Source: Pyrocephalus nanus (lineage: Eukaryota > Chordata > Aves > Passeriformes > Tyrannidae). From it: 64,000 bases of DNA. The notes under the pieces were generated by a model that made no database searches, was not told where the DNA came from, and worked only from the letters and a program-made list of their open reading frames with translations. Location: NCBI GenBank assembly GCA_038380795.1, contig CM076266.1, positions 12,608,001 to 12,672,000 of the forward strand. The letters run 5' to 3'. Shown here in pieces: positions 1-13,327 of this stretch; positions within the stretch are counted from its first letter, which is position 1, and every line of letters begins with the position of its first letter. Made by a program: the position numbers and the translations under genes.

Positions 1-3000
1 ATATAGGTGATGATTGCCTATGAAATCCAAAAGGAGAGATTTCTTCCTTTAACAAAAGACGTTGCCCACTAAATTCACAGCTAGGGTAAAAAGAAAAATG
101 CATAGGATCAGGTCAGGAAATCTGCTTTTCCAAATGTCTTTTCCACCAATTCAGAGAGATATAAATACATACCTGCATTGCACATTGAAGGACAGTTCCA
201 TCTAAGGGAAGGACAACACTTTAAAATTCCTTTTAAAATATCTGCCTGTTTCCTCTCCATAATGCTTCAACATGCCTCAGTCAAACATGAAGTGTTTTCA
301 TCACTGTGCAAATGTACACTATGCACTGAAGGAAGAAATCTATTTTGCAGGACTGTGAAGTGCACAGGCCTTGAACACTTCACAACCTAAACACTTAGAG
401 ATAATACATTTTTCTTCTTGCAAGTAAAGAAAGGATTTATGTTTTCCTGACAGATGCTGTCCCACGTAAGTAATGCCTGAGAATGACTGCATCATCAGGC
501 TAACAGGTTTGAATGTCCTGTGGAGAGAGACAAAGTTTAAGAGGGAAGTAAGACAGGTTATAGTCCAATTATGCTACAGAAGGAAAACTTAAAAGAAAGC
601 TGCCTTGTCCAAGCTTGCATGAAATTCACAGAAACATCATTTGATTCTAAACTTCCATTATTTTTACAAGTAAAATTAGAAAGAATTTTGTTAAACATTG
701 AGAAGTATTGATTTTTTTTAATGTCTACTATTTTGAGAACTGTATGAATTTTGAAACGTTTGCAAAAATCAGTGAAGTTTTCTTTCTTCCCAGTCTCTAA
801 ATTTGGCAAAACTCAGATTTTTTTTCTGTGTACTTTACTAATAGCTTGTGTTAAGCCAACAATTTTCAAACCCTGACCTAAAGCAACAGTTAGCACCATA
901 GTGAGAACTGTCCATGTGTTCTGACTGCAGCCCCTTAACATCACTGCCTTGAGACCCAGCTGCTGGCACTGACATTCCTGCTGTGCCACATCTCTTCAGA
1001 GGGCTGACAAGCTGCACAAAAACACTGCCTATAAAACTGCAGCTTTATTTGCTTCAGAAGCTGGAATGTGTGTTGATTTGTGAATTCAGGAACAGAAAGC
1101 TGAGTCCCACAGTCAAGTCATAAAAGTATAAACCCCATGGATTAGGTACTGTGCTCTTAAATCGCTTTGTGAAGACATGCACATTACCAAGTCTACAATT
1201 CAACTTGATATATAAATGTGATTAATCAGACTCAATAGAGAAGTCTGTGAAGTAGCTTGCCTCCACTGTGAGCAGAGATCTAGTCAATATAAACAGTGGA
1301 GTGTAGGACACAGCTAATCTCCTTTTAAAGATGTCTAAATTTTGCCATATTAATTAGCCTTTAATTATACGTTATATTTACTTCTATTTATTATAAAAGC
1401 AGACAGCTCAAAAATTGAAGCCAAAGTTTAAAAGGAATGACCATAAAATCTAAAACAGCACGCAAGACAGTACCTTGAAGGTATTCCCAGTATTGGTAGT
1501 CATTAATAGTTAACAGTGCTATTAATAGTATTTATTAATCATAGTTAATACTTTGGTTCTAATTCCTGTCTTTCTCTGCCTCAAGGACTATTGGCAGCTT
1601 TACTGTAGCATGTCATTGAGGTGGCATTTCATTCACAGGACTCAAAGCTATAATTTAATCCAAAGAATGCCATGAAAAAATGGATCATTCTGTGTCTGGG
1701 ATTATATTTAGAAGATTTGTGGTGAATATAAAAAAGGTCGTAGAGGGATAGCCATCCAAGAGCAAGAGATCATCTTTCTTTTACTGAATCAGGAAGGCTT
1801 TATGGAAAAAAAGCTTCACATATACACATATTTACGTTTTATATCTTCTAAGACTTGGGGTTTCCCCAGCCTCAGCTGAGGATAGTTATCAACTGTCATT
1901 TCATTTAGCTTAGCAAAGCCTTGTTGTTTTTCATTACAGATTGCTTTAAGTGTGGCAACACTGTGCTGAGTCTAAACAATGATGTATATTCCATGATGTA
2001 TCATTTTTCTTGGTTGACCTTGTCTGTTCAGCTGCTGTACTTGCTCAGCTGCTGCTCTGTCACTGAAAAGGACTGTCACTGTTTCCATTATAAAGTGCAG
2101 ATAGTGTGATAGAAATACATACCAGTAACTCTTCTACAAAGATTTTAAAAGATCTCATCTCTAGTATTATTTCATACTACAAATGAAATTTTACAGATCA
2201 TTAGCCCAGAATGTGAGCTAGTTGTTTGACAATATGAATTAAAAAGTCTAGGATTATTTCATGCAGAAAAGTATAATCTGCACATGTGCCATAATTATTT
2301 TCTGTAGAAATTCATAAGCACTTTTGTATCTGCAGACTTGCACTGCATAATTAAAGACTCTCTATGTTGTACTCTATGGACATTAGTGCTAGGCAGCCTA
2401 AAAGCTCTAAATTAGCTCTTGAAACATAATGAATATATATGGACAGATGAAAGAGTTCTGCAAAAATAGAAAGCTGCTCCAACACCTGCTGTTGTCAAAA
2501 TGCAGCAAGCTTCTTACCAAGAAATTTCAGTTTGTGTTAAACTGTATAATGTCCTTGTACTGGATAAGGGAAATAGAGAAGTTACCTTTACAGTTTGGAA
2601 ATTAACCTTGAATTTCAAAACATTTGCAAATATAATTAGGTATAATTTTATTTCACTATAAGGCCCTTTATATATATATTTCATGAATTTCTGTTTTTGT
2701 GAGAGAGAAAGAGGTCATTTATGGCTTCTAAATTTACATACTATGGTCCACTATGTTGAACTAAGTCCTAAGTACAGGTAACTTACAGAAGTCAGTCCGG
2801 CTACTCTGACTGACATCCATTCATTTACTTATCTTTCCAAAGCAAATGGAAGATGTCATTTTGTTTTTTCCTCCTTTTTGTTTTTTCCTCATTTTGTTTT
2901 TCCTCCTTTCTCCTGACTATTACAGCAGACATGAACTAACTAGATCTGAGTAGTGAGAACTGCTCCCCATTTGCCAATAGCAAAACATTCCCTTTGTCTT

Positions 3001-5460
3001 CAAAGGCATACAAAAACCAATTTATAGTTCACAATGAGGATGCCAACTTCACTTTAACAGCAAAATATTATTGAGGTTTTTCCTACCAACTGCTCAGGCA
3101 ATGCCAGAAATATTTTCTTTTAAATTTAAAATTCCTTTTATACCCTAGTAGGACTTTAAGAAATAACATGTAACTGTACTCAGCTTTCTTTAACCAAAAA
3201 AACTTAAACAAAAAAAAATCCACAAAAAATCTGCATTCTCACTATGATTTCTAGGAACGAAGAATACTTGAACGTATGTGTTTTCTGAGTAGGGCACTTA
3301 TTAAGATTTTAATTTGCTGTCAAGGACAACTTACCATATCAAGATGAAAGTTTTATGATTCATTTACTAAGTGTGACTGAGGCAACTGACAATAATTTAA
3401 GCTGTGGTCGTGAGCATTAGTATTCATAAAGAATCAGAAGCACAAATAGAAGCATTCCATTTTTCTTTTTCCTGAAGGCAGGAGTTTTATGTTGTCTGTG
3501 TGGTGAAGAATCCCATTAGATTGAAGACTTTTAAATATCTTTATGTTAAAATAGAAATACTGAAGTGAAATAACAACACTTGGAAAGATTTAGTGCTGTT
3601 CCTTAAAAACAAACTTGAGTGAAACATTGTCTAAAATACATACAACTGTAATCTTTACTCCTAGAAAGAAGTGTTTTACCCCAGCAGTCCCTGTCATTTC
3701 TCCTTTGGCCCAAGAATTGAATGTTTTGGGGGTTTCTAATCTTGATTTAGAATGGCCTGGGGAAGGGATGGGAAATAGTTGACATAAATTAAACCTTTTT
3801 TTTTTTTTTTTTATGTGTTCCATATCCTACAGAACATAAAAATAAGGCCAACTATAATTTGCCAAATAAATTATATATAGGAAAATTTATGTTTCATAGA
3901 AGCAAGATGGTATTATTGCATAATACAAATGAAACCACAACACGTTTAGTGTTAAATTGCTCACAGGACCATAGCTAAGCCACATCTGAAAATAAGATTT
4001 ATTAATTAGTCTTACCTAACTAATATTTTGCCTAAAATAGGAATGCAAAGGAAGGAAGGACATTATCAACCAAAATACTGCCTTCATTATCTTTCCACAG
4101 CTCCTTGAACTCCAATGACCTCTGTGATGTCAGAAAGTGAAAGAGGAGGATGCAATGCTCTTCTTGTTCATCTGCTCAGCACAAAACCTGACAGCCACTG
4201 TGGCTGCACCACTGTGAAACACAACATTGTCTCAGAAGTGCCAAGGCTGGCCTGTCAAAGAGAATATGAAGGGACAGATGTTCTTGTTGATTATGTGATT
4301 TGCACATTAATGTAGTGCCTTTCACCTTAAGATTTTTCCTGATTCCTACAGGTGTAATTGGAGAAAAAATGTCAGCAATGAAACTAGTCAGGAAAACAGT
4401 ATTTAGAAAAGGAAATTGTGCAGAATACCTGTTGAGGACTTTCCTATAAAGATCCCAGTCTTCAAGTCTTCAAGTAAGCAGACCAATGCCTGTTAAATAT
4501 GCCTTTAGACGCCAGCAGAATAAGAGATGTAACAATTCAAACTGTGGCAGAAGCAGTATTGCAAGAAATGACTAGAACCTAGGGAATTTATAGATTTCAA
4601 CAAGAAACGTATTCAAGGATATAATGATTTAATCACTTCATATTTGATCTAAGGTTTTTCTTTTATTCCAGTACTAATTTTGCATTTCAGTCTAGACAAC
4701 CTTCAGCAACTGCATGTATATTTTAAAGCTCTGGCTCACAGAATAGCAGAATGATTTTGAAGCTGAGCTGCCTGAAAATACAAATATTGAGAGTTGCTGG
4801 CTGCTTAAAGCAAGCTAATTAAGTAAAATACTGATTCTTTAATTTTCATAGACATAGTCATATGACACTAATAATAGCTTGGAGACAGGAGATAGTAGAG
4901 GAGACAGTGAAGGAGTTTCTAAGCTGAAAAGTAAAATACATGTACTTATTTAAAAGAAATTAATTTAATTGTCTGGGTGTACTTGAATAACCAAGAATGT
5001 AATTGTTGTATTTGTACTTCTTCAAAAGGAATAATACAATGAAGCTATACAGTAATGGGTAAGCAGATTAATTCAATAAAAAAACAATATTTCATGGTTA
5101 AATTAAGTGTGCCTAGTTTTATCCACATTATGTACGTTAATAGTGAAATACAAAAAAAGATTCTACCTCTTATAGTTCACAGTATGTAGCGAGATGTCTC
5201 CTTTTGTCCTATATTCTTCCTCATATTTCATAGATCTACTACAACTTCAGCTAAAACCCAAATCTGAATCCACAAAGTAGGAAATTTGTCTTTAAAGAAA
5301 ATAAGTCTAGTTAAATCTCATGTTCTTTCCAAATGTGAATGCATAGAATTGTCTATTATAACACCGGTGGGAATTAGTGGGAACTTATGGCTCAACTTTT
5401 TGAATTAAATAAAACACATGGTCTTATTGAATTAATTCCTGATTATAGTAGACCATGAAA
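1..5460. other. AT-rich unique sequence, no gene recognised
   Basis: This stretch is AT-rich, poor in CpG and interrupted in all frames on both strands. Reading frames longer than about 60 codons are rare, and none resembles a known protein family with confidence. It contains a three-copy T-rich repeat near 2858-2913 and a T run of 17 at 3796-3812. It also holds a 12-base splice-flanked segment at 454-465 and a weak LIM-like reading frame at 1939-2109, both treated as findings. I see no RNA gene. Confidence 0.6.
2858..2913. repeat. Pyrimidine-rich tandem repeat (about 3 units)
   Basis: A unit of roughly 16 to 18 bases made of T runs, one G and a TCCTC block is repeated about three times with small length changes. 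The plus strand is almost pure pyrimidine apart from the spaced G bases. It looks like an ordinary minisatellite or slippage product. Confidence 0.6.
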
Positions 5461-5473
5461 GATGGGTGTAGTC

Positions 5474-5703
5474 CATTTCAGGAAGAATTTTTCACTGAAA
5501 GGGTTGTCAAGAATTGGAATGGGCTGCTCAGGGGAGTGGTAGAATCACCATCTCTGAGGGCTTTCAAGAAACGACTTGACATAGTACTTTGTGCTGTGGT
5601 TTAGTTGTCAGCGTGGTGTTTGGTCAAAGGTTGGACTTGATGACCTTGGAGGTCTTTTCCAACTTTAATGATTCTACAATTCTATAATTCTACAATTCTA
5701 TGT
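5474..5703 (+). mobile_element. CR1 LINE, 5'-truncated 3' end
   Basis: This is the 3' untranslated tail of a chicken-repeat-1 non-LTR retrotransposon in plus orientation. The segment follows the familiar avian CR1 consensus: an AGGAAGAATTTTTCACTGA-type block, a GGGCTGCTCAGGGG block, a GGTTGGACTTGATGACCTT block and the TCTTTTCCAAC block. It closes with several ATTCTAYA-type 8-base units, which are the diagnostic CR1 3' terminus. No reverse transcriptase ORF remains, so this is a dead 5'-truncated copy of about 230 bases. Divergence from the consensus suggests moderate age. The family assignment is secure. The exact 5' edge could be off by 10 to 20 bases. Confidence 0.92.
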
Positions 5704-6355
5704 TCTAGATTTCTTTGTAAGCAATGGCTTTTCCCAAGCATATCACCATCCAAAGAGGGATTTGCATTATCATTTTGAAGTTGACATTCAACAGCCGCAG
5801 CAAGATGAACCACTCAGCCTTTTCTTTGCCTTCTGTTTTTCTGTTTCATTTACCAAACTTCCACAGGACTTGTAGGTATAAAGAGAAAACCAGCAGTGCC
5901 ATGATGTCACACGTCAGCAGGATTCATTCATGAAAGGTTTTGAGTTAACACCAGATGTCTCCTTCATATATCCTTCATACCGTTAAAATTTATATTATCC
6001 CCTTTTTAAGGATCATCATCCAGACTGCACTGAATTTAAGACTGGGATGCCTCTTGAACTGGGACCAAAACTGCCTGAACCCTGAGACAATGAGTGTATT
6101 TTTCCTTTAAGAATACTTTCCACTTCACAATAGCACTAAGGCACTCCAAACCACCATATGATAGTGGTAGATTGCTTAGAAAAGGTGAAGTAAAGCAGTA
6201 TCTTAACCTAATGTTGATCTAAATTTTGGGTTGGGGTCTGGGGTCTAGATTATTTTGTTTGTTTGTTTTGGGAACGTTTCAGCCAAAATAAATTATCCAG
6301 CCACAAACACTGTCAACAGATAGGAAATTCTGGCCTGAGGTTAATCTGTTAAAAA

Positions 6356-6583
6356 TTACAACAGTTCTTCTCCTATGAGAGGAGGGAGTGAAATCTGTCT
6401 CACAAATATTTTCAAAAGTCTTTCCATTAATGCCTCTACTACTTCTGATGGAACAGTAATTGGATTTTGAACCTCAGAAATATCTGCCAAGAGTTCTGGT
6501 TTTACAGTGTTGCACATAAAGGAGAAAGTGACACTGGAAAGCCCCCCAAAATTGGATGCTTTAAGCTGTAGCCATTTTTCCAT
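6356..6583 (-). other. Open reading frame of unknown status, 75 codons
   Basis: On the minus strand an ATG at 6583 opens 75 codons to a TAA at 6356-6358. The same frame stays open for roughly 20 further codons upstream of the ATG. The peptide differs from most chance ORFs nearby. Charged and aliphatic residues are balanced, with many E, V, L and K, and a stretch near residues 45-62 could form an amphipathic helix (VPSEVVEALMERLLKIF). I do not recognise a family. There is no CpG excess, no Kozak-type purine that stands out and no clear flanking splice pair. It may be a chance ORF, a fragment of an old pseudogene or an unrecognised exon. Confidence 0.2.
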
Positions 6584-7582
6584 AATCTTTATTGTAATGT
6601 TCTCTATAAATACTAGTTGTGGAAAACTGTCTAGTGCAGTTTAAAATAATAAAAAGAACAGCTAAAATAAAGTACTATTTTTTAGCCTCTTCTATATTGT
6701 ATAAACATATCTCTATTTAGTGTATTTGATTTAATGTTTCTTTATTTGAAGTACAAAGTGGTTTTCTTTAATTTCCATATGCTTTATTTAGTATTCTTTC
6801 CAGACTCCCAATTCAAACATATTGAACTCAGCAGTAAAAGTCTCCAGGATTTCAAGCAAATTTTTATAAAAACTTGTTGGAATTTTCACTGTATTTGACC
6901 ATTTAGCTATTTCAATAAAAACATAACTATTAGTCACAGTGAAAACATATATTTGAATTATTATACTCCCCTATGAATTGGTTGGATTCTTGTTCACTTG
7001 AGGGTTTTGTTTGTTTGTTTATATTGCTACATATGACTAAGAAAGAAAAGACAAATATTCATGGTGGAAACTTAAACCGGAGAAAAAGTGTCTTAAAAAA
7101 ATATATTGATATTCACTTAGTCAAAGTTAGCAGAGCATCAGGTCTCACAGTCATTCGTAATGCATATGAATAGGGTAAAACTTAAGCTTTTTTCTTTTGT
7201 ATTTAATTCTATATCATGTTAAAAAAAGGCAACTTCATTTAAAGTTGTTCAAAGTGGAAGAAACTAGCTTAAAATAGGTAGAAACCTATGACAAGGAAAG
7301 AATTTAAAAATCTCTGTCTAAAATTTTGTCCAAAAAATGTCAAGGAAAGACTAGTTCATAGTATGTGCTTTCTTTTGGATACAGCCTTCAAGCAGTAAAG
7401 TCCAAGCTAAAAATTAGTATGAAAACTATTTAAAACCATGTAAGTATTTCAATTCCCAAGAGAAAACTATCTAAAGAGTTTTTTTAGCACAAGGCCAGAA
7501 CTGCTGTGAGCTTGGCTGTGATCAACATCTCAGCTACGGGGCAGAGACACATTCTGACCCTGACCCAGAAACACAGCTACCC

Positions 7583-7693
7583 ATTTTTTCTGGGGTTCAT
7601 TTTTTTGGTTTTGGTTTGTGCTTTGGGTTTTTGCTTGGGTTTTTTTTGGTGGATTTTTGTTTGTTTGTTTTGTTTGCTTTTTTTTTTCTTCTT
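7583..7693. repeat. (TTTG)n-like G/T low-complexity tract
   Basis: About 110 bases are almost entirely T and G on the plus strand, with short GGTTTT and TTTG units and no A or C for long stretches. This is a degenerate simple repeat. On the complementary strand it gives a lysine/glutamine-rich chance ORF that should not be taken as a protein. Confidence 0.85.
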
Positions 7694-9089
7694 TGGAGTA
7701 GAAGGAACCTGAATTTTCCTCTTTCCGTCAGTTTCAGGCTGAAACTCAAGGGGAAGACAAGAATCACCCTTTTTGATTAACATATCTAAATGTAAGTTCC
7801 TCGTTTGGTTGAAATTCCACTTTGTAAATTTATGTTTTCTTTAGCTCTTGCCAACAGCACCTTCTCAAGGCCTAGGGTGATTTAACAGGATTCATTAGAA
7901 AACAGGGATAAAATAAGAACAAGCGGCTAAAAGCTGAACCTGAGTATGTTTAGGATGAAAACGAAGCTCACTTTTTTAACAAAAGGAACGATTTATCTCC
8001 TAAGGAGTTTAGTAGTTGAAAATTTTCTTGGAAAAAAAATTGTTGAAAACCTTGCTACTTATAGTTAATATGTAAGATACCCAGGCTTAAAGGCAATGTC
8101 AGATAGCTGGAAGCAGGGCTGAAATTGGCAGCTGAGCAGCCTTTGCAGAGATACCAGAAGAAGGAGTCAGATACACAAAAAGGGGTAAGAAACAAAGATG
8201 GAGCAGGGCCTGCTCTGTAAAACTTGAAAGTAGTCATGGTATTTGAATATATATTTCCTCTGTTAAACTCAACATCTTGAAGGCTGGCAACATGATGCTT
8301 CTCAGGCATCTCCGTGTTGGAGAGATACCCAATTCAGAGAACCACTTTATGTCTGCTGGCAAATTGCAGTCATTATTCTGTGCATAACCTGCACATAAAA
8401 TATAAACAACAATTGGTAAAAACCTATTTGTGGGTCATACAATAAAAATAGTCTGCAAAACTATAATTTGCTCTTCTCATGACAGTTTTCTTCCATTGGT
8501 AAATATATATGCCTCCTTTTCAGCTGGGACAAGGCGCTCTCTATCATTGCCAGTGCAATCTTCCACACTTTATACAAATTTGTGCTAAGCTCCAACCAAA
8601 AAAGCCCACATTCTAAAGTAAATTTCTAAAAGAAAAACAAAATCTTGAAGAGCCACAGAACAAATATTAACAGATAAATCTGATCTCACAACTGCAAAGA
8701 AGCTGTGCCACAGCACATGCGATTTCACAAGGGTATTGTACAAATAAGGGGATATAATTTTCAATAACTTTGTGTTACACACCAGACAGTGACTGGAAAT
8801 ATAGAAAAAAAGCCACAGTGTTGACATACTAAATTGACTGTATAGTAATCAGAAAATAAAGCTTTCTCAAGCATGCCAACTAACTTCCATTTTCCATTGT
8901 TGACAGCAACGCTGCTGTGCAGTCAGAGGGGAGTGGTGAATTACGATGTGGTGACTTCAGTGGTTTGTTTCTGACACTTCTGTGTTCCAAATTTCTCAAA
9001 GATACAGACCAAACAATTTTCTCTGTTATTTTTGCTTTTCTCCAGACATGTTCTATACCCTCCACCAAAGCATAACTAAGTTTTCTCTT

Positions 9090-9107
9090 AAAAAAAAAAA
9101 AAAAAAA
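9090..9107. repeat. Poly(A) run
   Basis: An uninterrupted run of 18 A bases. No recognisable retroposed sequence precedes it, so I treat it as a simple homopolymer. Confidence 0.8.
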
Positions 9108-10248
9108 GTAAATGCAGTATTCCCTTTGGCCATTTTGCCTTTACATAGTTTTCGGTCTAGATGTAGTCTCTTACTGTCCATTTACTTTGGGCCAATTTAT
9201 GATGCTCCAGTTCAACCATAATTTACATCAAGAGTGAAATTTTGATGCCTTTCTGAAATTTTTGCAACTTGATTTCATGACAAGAAGTTAAATCCTCTAG
9301 GAACCACTGTAACATTCAATGAAAGCAAAATTCTCATCTCATGATGGAAAAGTCTCAATCCCCACACATTTCTGAGAACAGAGAATCTCATATTTCCCTA
9401 TTTCTTCCAGATTATAAAGGCTATGAACTTTATTAACTGCTAAATCTTGTCATTTCAGGATCATCCTATTGCAGCCGAGAACCATCGCAACCCACTGCGT
9501 TAGTTTGCAGCATTTCCAGAAGACAAACTTTGCACCCTGAGTCAGTCCATCTGTTCCAGGGCTCACAAGTTACCTTGTACACAATAAAAAACACAACTAC
9601 AATAGGAACATTGCCACAGGTCTAATTTCCAAATTTTACTCAGCTCTAGATGATAGAGAATTACACATTTCCATGTGTCCTGAATTTAAGCTTTCTGCAC
9701 CCACCAGTTTTTGTTAGCTATGTTTTTATTTTTTTAGAACATTGCTCATTTTCCTTTCTACTACCTTCCAGACAACATGTAGTTTTCAAGATTTTGTCTG
9801 AAGGCTTTGATCTTGATATCTTAACCCCTAAATCAGAAGAAGTCTTAAACCCATAGTTTGCACATTAATTCTTATGAATTTTTACACCTCACTTTAGAAA
9901 TTTTTACTTTAATGATTTTTACATCTGTCTAAAGGTGAGGTTTGTCCTGGCACATCACGTATATTCACCTGCTTAAATGACAATTGATTTGAACAGTGTA
10001 ATATTTGTATTGTGTATCTTAGTATATTTCTAGCTAATCTTTGGAACTCAGTTCCTTAGGTTTTGCAATCCTGTAGTTTTGTTCTTACTGCTAAAAAAAT
10101 TCTTTGAGTTGGTTGCTTACACATAAAGATGATAATTCAGATTTTACCTTCGGGTTTCTGGAAGCATCCACACTGAGAAGAGCAATACTACACAGAGTCA
10201 AATAACTTTATTTCTCTTTTTACAAATGCATATTCTGACACTCAACAT

Positions 10249-10270
10249 GAGAGCTACAAGTGTAGCTCTC
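10249..10270. repeat. Short inverted repeat (10-bp arms)
   Basis: The arms GAGAGCTACA and TGTAGCTCTC are perfect reverse complements separated by only two bases. The spacing is too tight for a stable hairpin loop with all pairs, but nine pairs with a four-base loop would form. The role is unknown. Confidence 0.6.
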
Positions 10271-11253
10271 TCAGGGTGAGAAAGTGGCCAAAAATATTTC
10301 AGGGTCCTCAATATTCTACAGAACTTCTTTACAGCACATAAAAGAATGCAATGTTGGGTGCATCTTCATGCATCAGGTAGATCCTCAACTCTGCAGAGCA
10401 GGACCAAGGCTGAGAAGGCTCTATAGCAGAAGTGTCATGAACATTATTTTTTTGGGCAGACACTTTGGCAAAAGCAATACTGCACAGCCAGACCCATGCT
10501 GAGCGGGACGTGAGGAAGCATGCCAGACCTGCTAATAAAACAAATGGAAATAGTATTTTTAATGGAATGATAGAGGTAGAAAAGGATAAAAACTTCTCAG
10601 TAATGAAAAATCAGGAGGAACTGTTGATAGTAAAAGTTTAGAATACTCCAGCTTAAGTTCAGAGATGGAAAGATGAAACTGGAAGTGGAAATAAACTGAA
10701 AGAGAGCTATCAGCTTTTTCCACACAAATCTTAGGATCATATGACACAGCACTAAAGACATATGGGTGTAATAAGGAAACATGATGTAACTGGGATAACT
10801 GAAATTTGACCATATTAGGAAACTAACTGGATTATATAAATACTCCAGAGCCACTAAGTTTATAGAAAAGATAGTTTATATAATGAGAAGTATTTATAGA
10901 CTTAGACCTCCTGCTGATGTAGAAAGAACAAGATGGAAAGTACTATAAATGTCAGCTATACCTAGCTCTTACACAAAGCAATGTAAAATTTTGGATCAGT
11001 CCAAAATATCCCCATGTTCAAAGAACAGAAGCATTATTTTAAAGAGTGTTAAGAAATTGTGTCCCGATAATTTACTTTTTACAGAATATTTTAATTCTGT
11101 TTGTCAGTTTATATTTTTATCAGGTAGTTTGTTTTATTTTTTTCTGAAAAGTGTAAGATTTCTATATAATATATTGCCTTACTTCCAACTGAGATGTAAC
11201 CACATAATTAATATGTGTTAATAATATATGTGTTAATTTCATAAACACATACA

Positions 11254-11424
11254 ACCATAGAATCATAGAAAGGTTTGGGTTGGAAGGGACATTTAAAAGT
11301 CATGTAGCTCAAACCCCCCTGCCATGGGCAGGGACACCTTTCACTAGACCAGTTTACTCAGAGCCCCATCCAACCTGGCCTTGAACACTTCCAGGAATGG
11401 GTCATCCTCAGCTTCTCTGGACAT
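11254..11424 (-). mobile_element. CR1 LINE, 5'-truncated 3' end
   Basis: This CR1 3' tail lies on the minus strand. Reading the plus strand, it opens with the reverse complement of the 8-base terminal units (ATAGAATCATAGAA). It continues with GGTTGGAAGGGAC, a CCCCCCTGCCATGGGCAGGGACACC block and CCATCCAACCTGGCCTTGAACAC, all standard landmarks of avian CR1. The copy is about 170 bases, has no coding remnant and ends abruptly inside the part that usually reads as a CTTCTCTGGGCA block. The 5' edge is uncertain by a few bases. Confidence 0.93.
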
Positions 11425-13300
11425 CAGCTGATGTGCTTTCTTAACTACGACATTAAAGTTGAGATTTCAATATGTTTTAAAGCAAATGAGTTTAGTAACA
11501 CAGAGATGAGAAATGTAGCTTCTCACCTCTGTCAACTCTATAGCACTGATAGAGCAACCCGTTATTGTGGCTGTTATTACCCAACACATGTATAAAAAAT
11601 AGTCAGTTTCAACTCCATTACTAGAGTATTCACATCAAAAAATACTAAATTTTCTTCTTGCTGTCTTCAAAAAGAAGCATCACACAGGACAAAATAAAAT
11701 TCCAGTGTTACAGTGATAGTCTCTAGGGCATGACACTAATGACTTTCCCTCTAAATCTAGATACAAACTCTATAGATATGAAAATGTTGAAAATATTCTA
11801 TTATCTAAAAAGAAAAGTTAGAAAGAGCAATTTCAACAAAAACTGTCAAAAGCATTAATAAGCCTGCTTTTCATCATTTTGGTAATTTTATTTATATTGG
11901 CAAAAAAGATTCTTCCTCCTTATTCTAGCACACCAGATGTAATTCAAATGTTGGGGTGGTTTTTCAGCAAGGGTAACTGATGGTATATCCAGCCCTGACA
12001 GTTCAATGCAATCAGATGAACTTTTCAAAGCAAAGCAAAACCATTTTCACTGAAAACTTTCTGAGCTCTATATACTTTAGAAAAATGTAAGATGGAGGAG
12101 ACAAGTTGTCCAGCATTTAGGGTCACTGGCAAATATGGAAAATAATGCCATATATGGACATCAGTAATAAGTTTTCTGAAATGTCCTAGCATACAGAGAC
12201 TGACTAAGCTAAAGGATAGAAAGCATCTCAAGAAGGTTTTTTTCAGAATACTTGAACAAACTAATTGTATAAAATAAAAAGAACCATTTCTTATTAATGG
12301 TGCTAATAGCTTTGTTTTTTATGTTTTAGAATTCATGTGTTAGAATTTAAAATATAACAAATTTACTGAGAGTAAATTTAGAGAAAAGCCTTCAAAAGGC
12401 AACTCTGTTAAAGGAATTGCATACTTTTTTATTCTTGCTTGTAAAGACTTTTATACTTAGTTCAGATTGGGATGGAAAAGAAAGAACAAACTTAGGAGGG
12501 GGGCTTTACAATTAATTTCCTGCTGATATAACTCTACTGGCAAGATATAATCAATCTCAATCACATTTGAGATTGTGTCACCACAGGGCATTTACGTAGG
12601 CCAGCATATGGTTAACATTTGTCTGCATTTATAAAATATCCGCAAAATCTTCCAAAATTTCATGGACCATCAGTCACATCAAACTAAGCTAAAGCTTTCA
12701 TGACAAATTTATAATGTGGGACAAATGGCTTGTAAATTTTACATGCTTTGAATAGCCTTGTAAAAATGAGAAACAGAAATGAAAGTTTCAGTGACTGCAT
12801 GCCAAATTCTGAACAGACTATTGAAAACCAGATGGACAAGTTCCATCCAAGAAGGCCTACAGTGGCACTAGCTGCAAGGATGATACCATATTAGACATAG
12901 TGGTGGATGTTGGAGGTTACAAGCAAAGTAAAGATAGGGTGGAGAAATCCTTGTTTCCTAAGTGGAAACTGGTCAGTGAATCCAATTACATTGGAAAATA
13001 TGCTGTTCAAATCTCTCAGACTATGACAGTCTTGCAATGAGCATTTGGCCCTAAAGTCAAGAGAGTTTAGTCTTCCTGACCAAATATTATTTATGTTTAC
13101 TGGCCATCCTGCCACTCTTAGGGGCTTTTGAGTTATTTTAAAAAAACAATATAATTAACACAATCCAAAGAAAACATCCTCCACTCTTTCTTCCTAACCA
13201 ATTCTGAAAGTTTTTCTGTGCATTTCTTCTGTATTTGTTAATATCTCTTAGCAAAAAAACCTCCAACTGTTCTGGCCACAGTATCTATAACCTGATTAAG

Positions 13301-13327
13301 AAAAAAAAAAAAAAAAAAAAAGGAGGG
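13301..13327. repeat. Poly(A) run followed by purine-rich block
   Basis: Twenty-one A bases are followed by GGAGGGGGG. The sequence before the run is not a recognised retroposon, so it is annotated as a simple repeat only. Confidence 0.8.

Larger units (their letters stand above)
5704..11253. other. AT-rich unique sequence, no gene recognised
   Basis: Between two CR1 copies lies about 5.5 kb of AT-rich sequence. It holds a G/T-rich low-complexity tract (7583-7693), an A run (9090-9107), a 22-base near-perfect palindrome (10249-10270) and a minus-strand ORF with unusually protein-like composition (6356-6583). None can be assigned a function. No other gene, RNA or mobile element was recognised. 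Confidence 0.6.

Noticed and set aside
7506..7783. Open frames on both strands over the G/T tract
   Set aside because: The low-complexity sequence lacks stop codons, and the repeated G, F, K and Q composition shows no gene.
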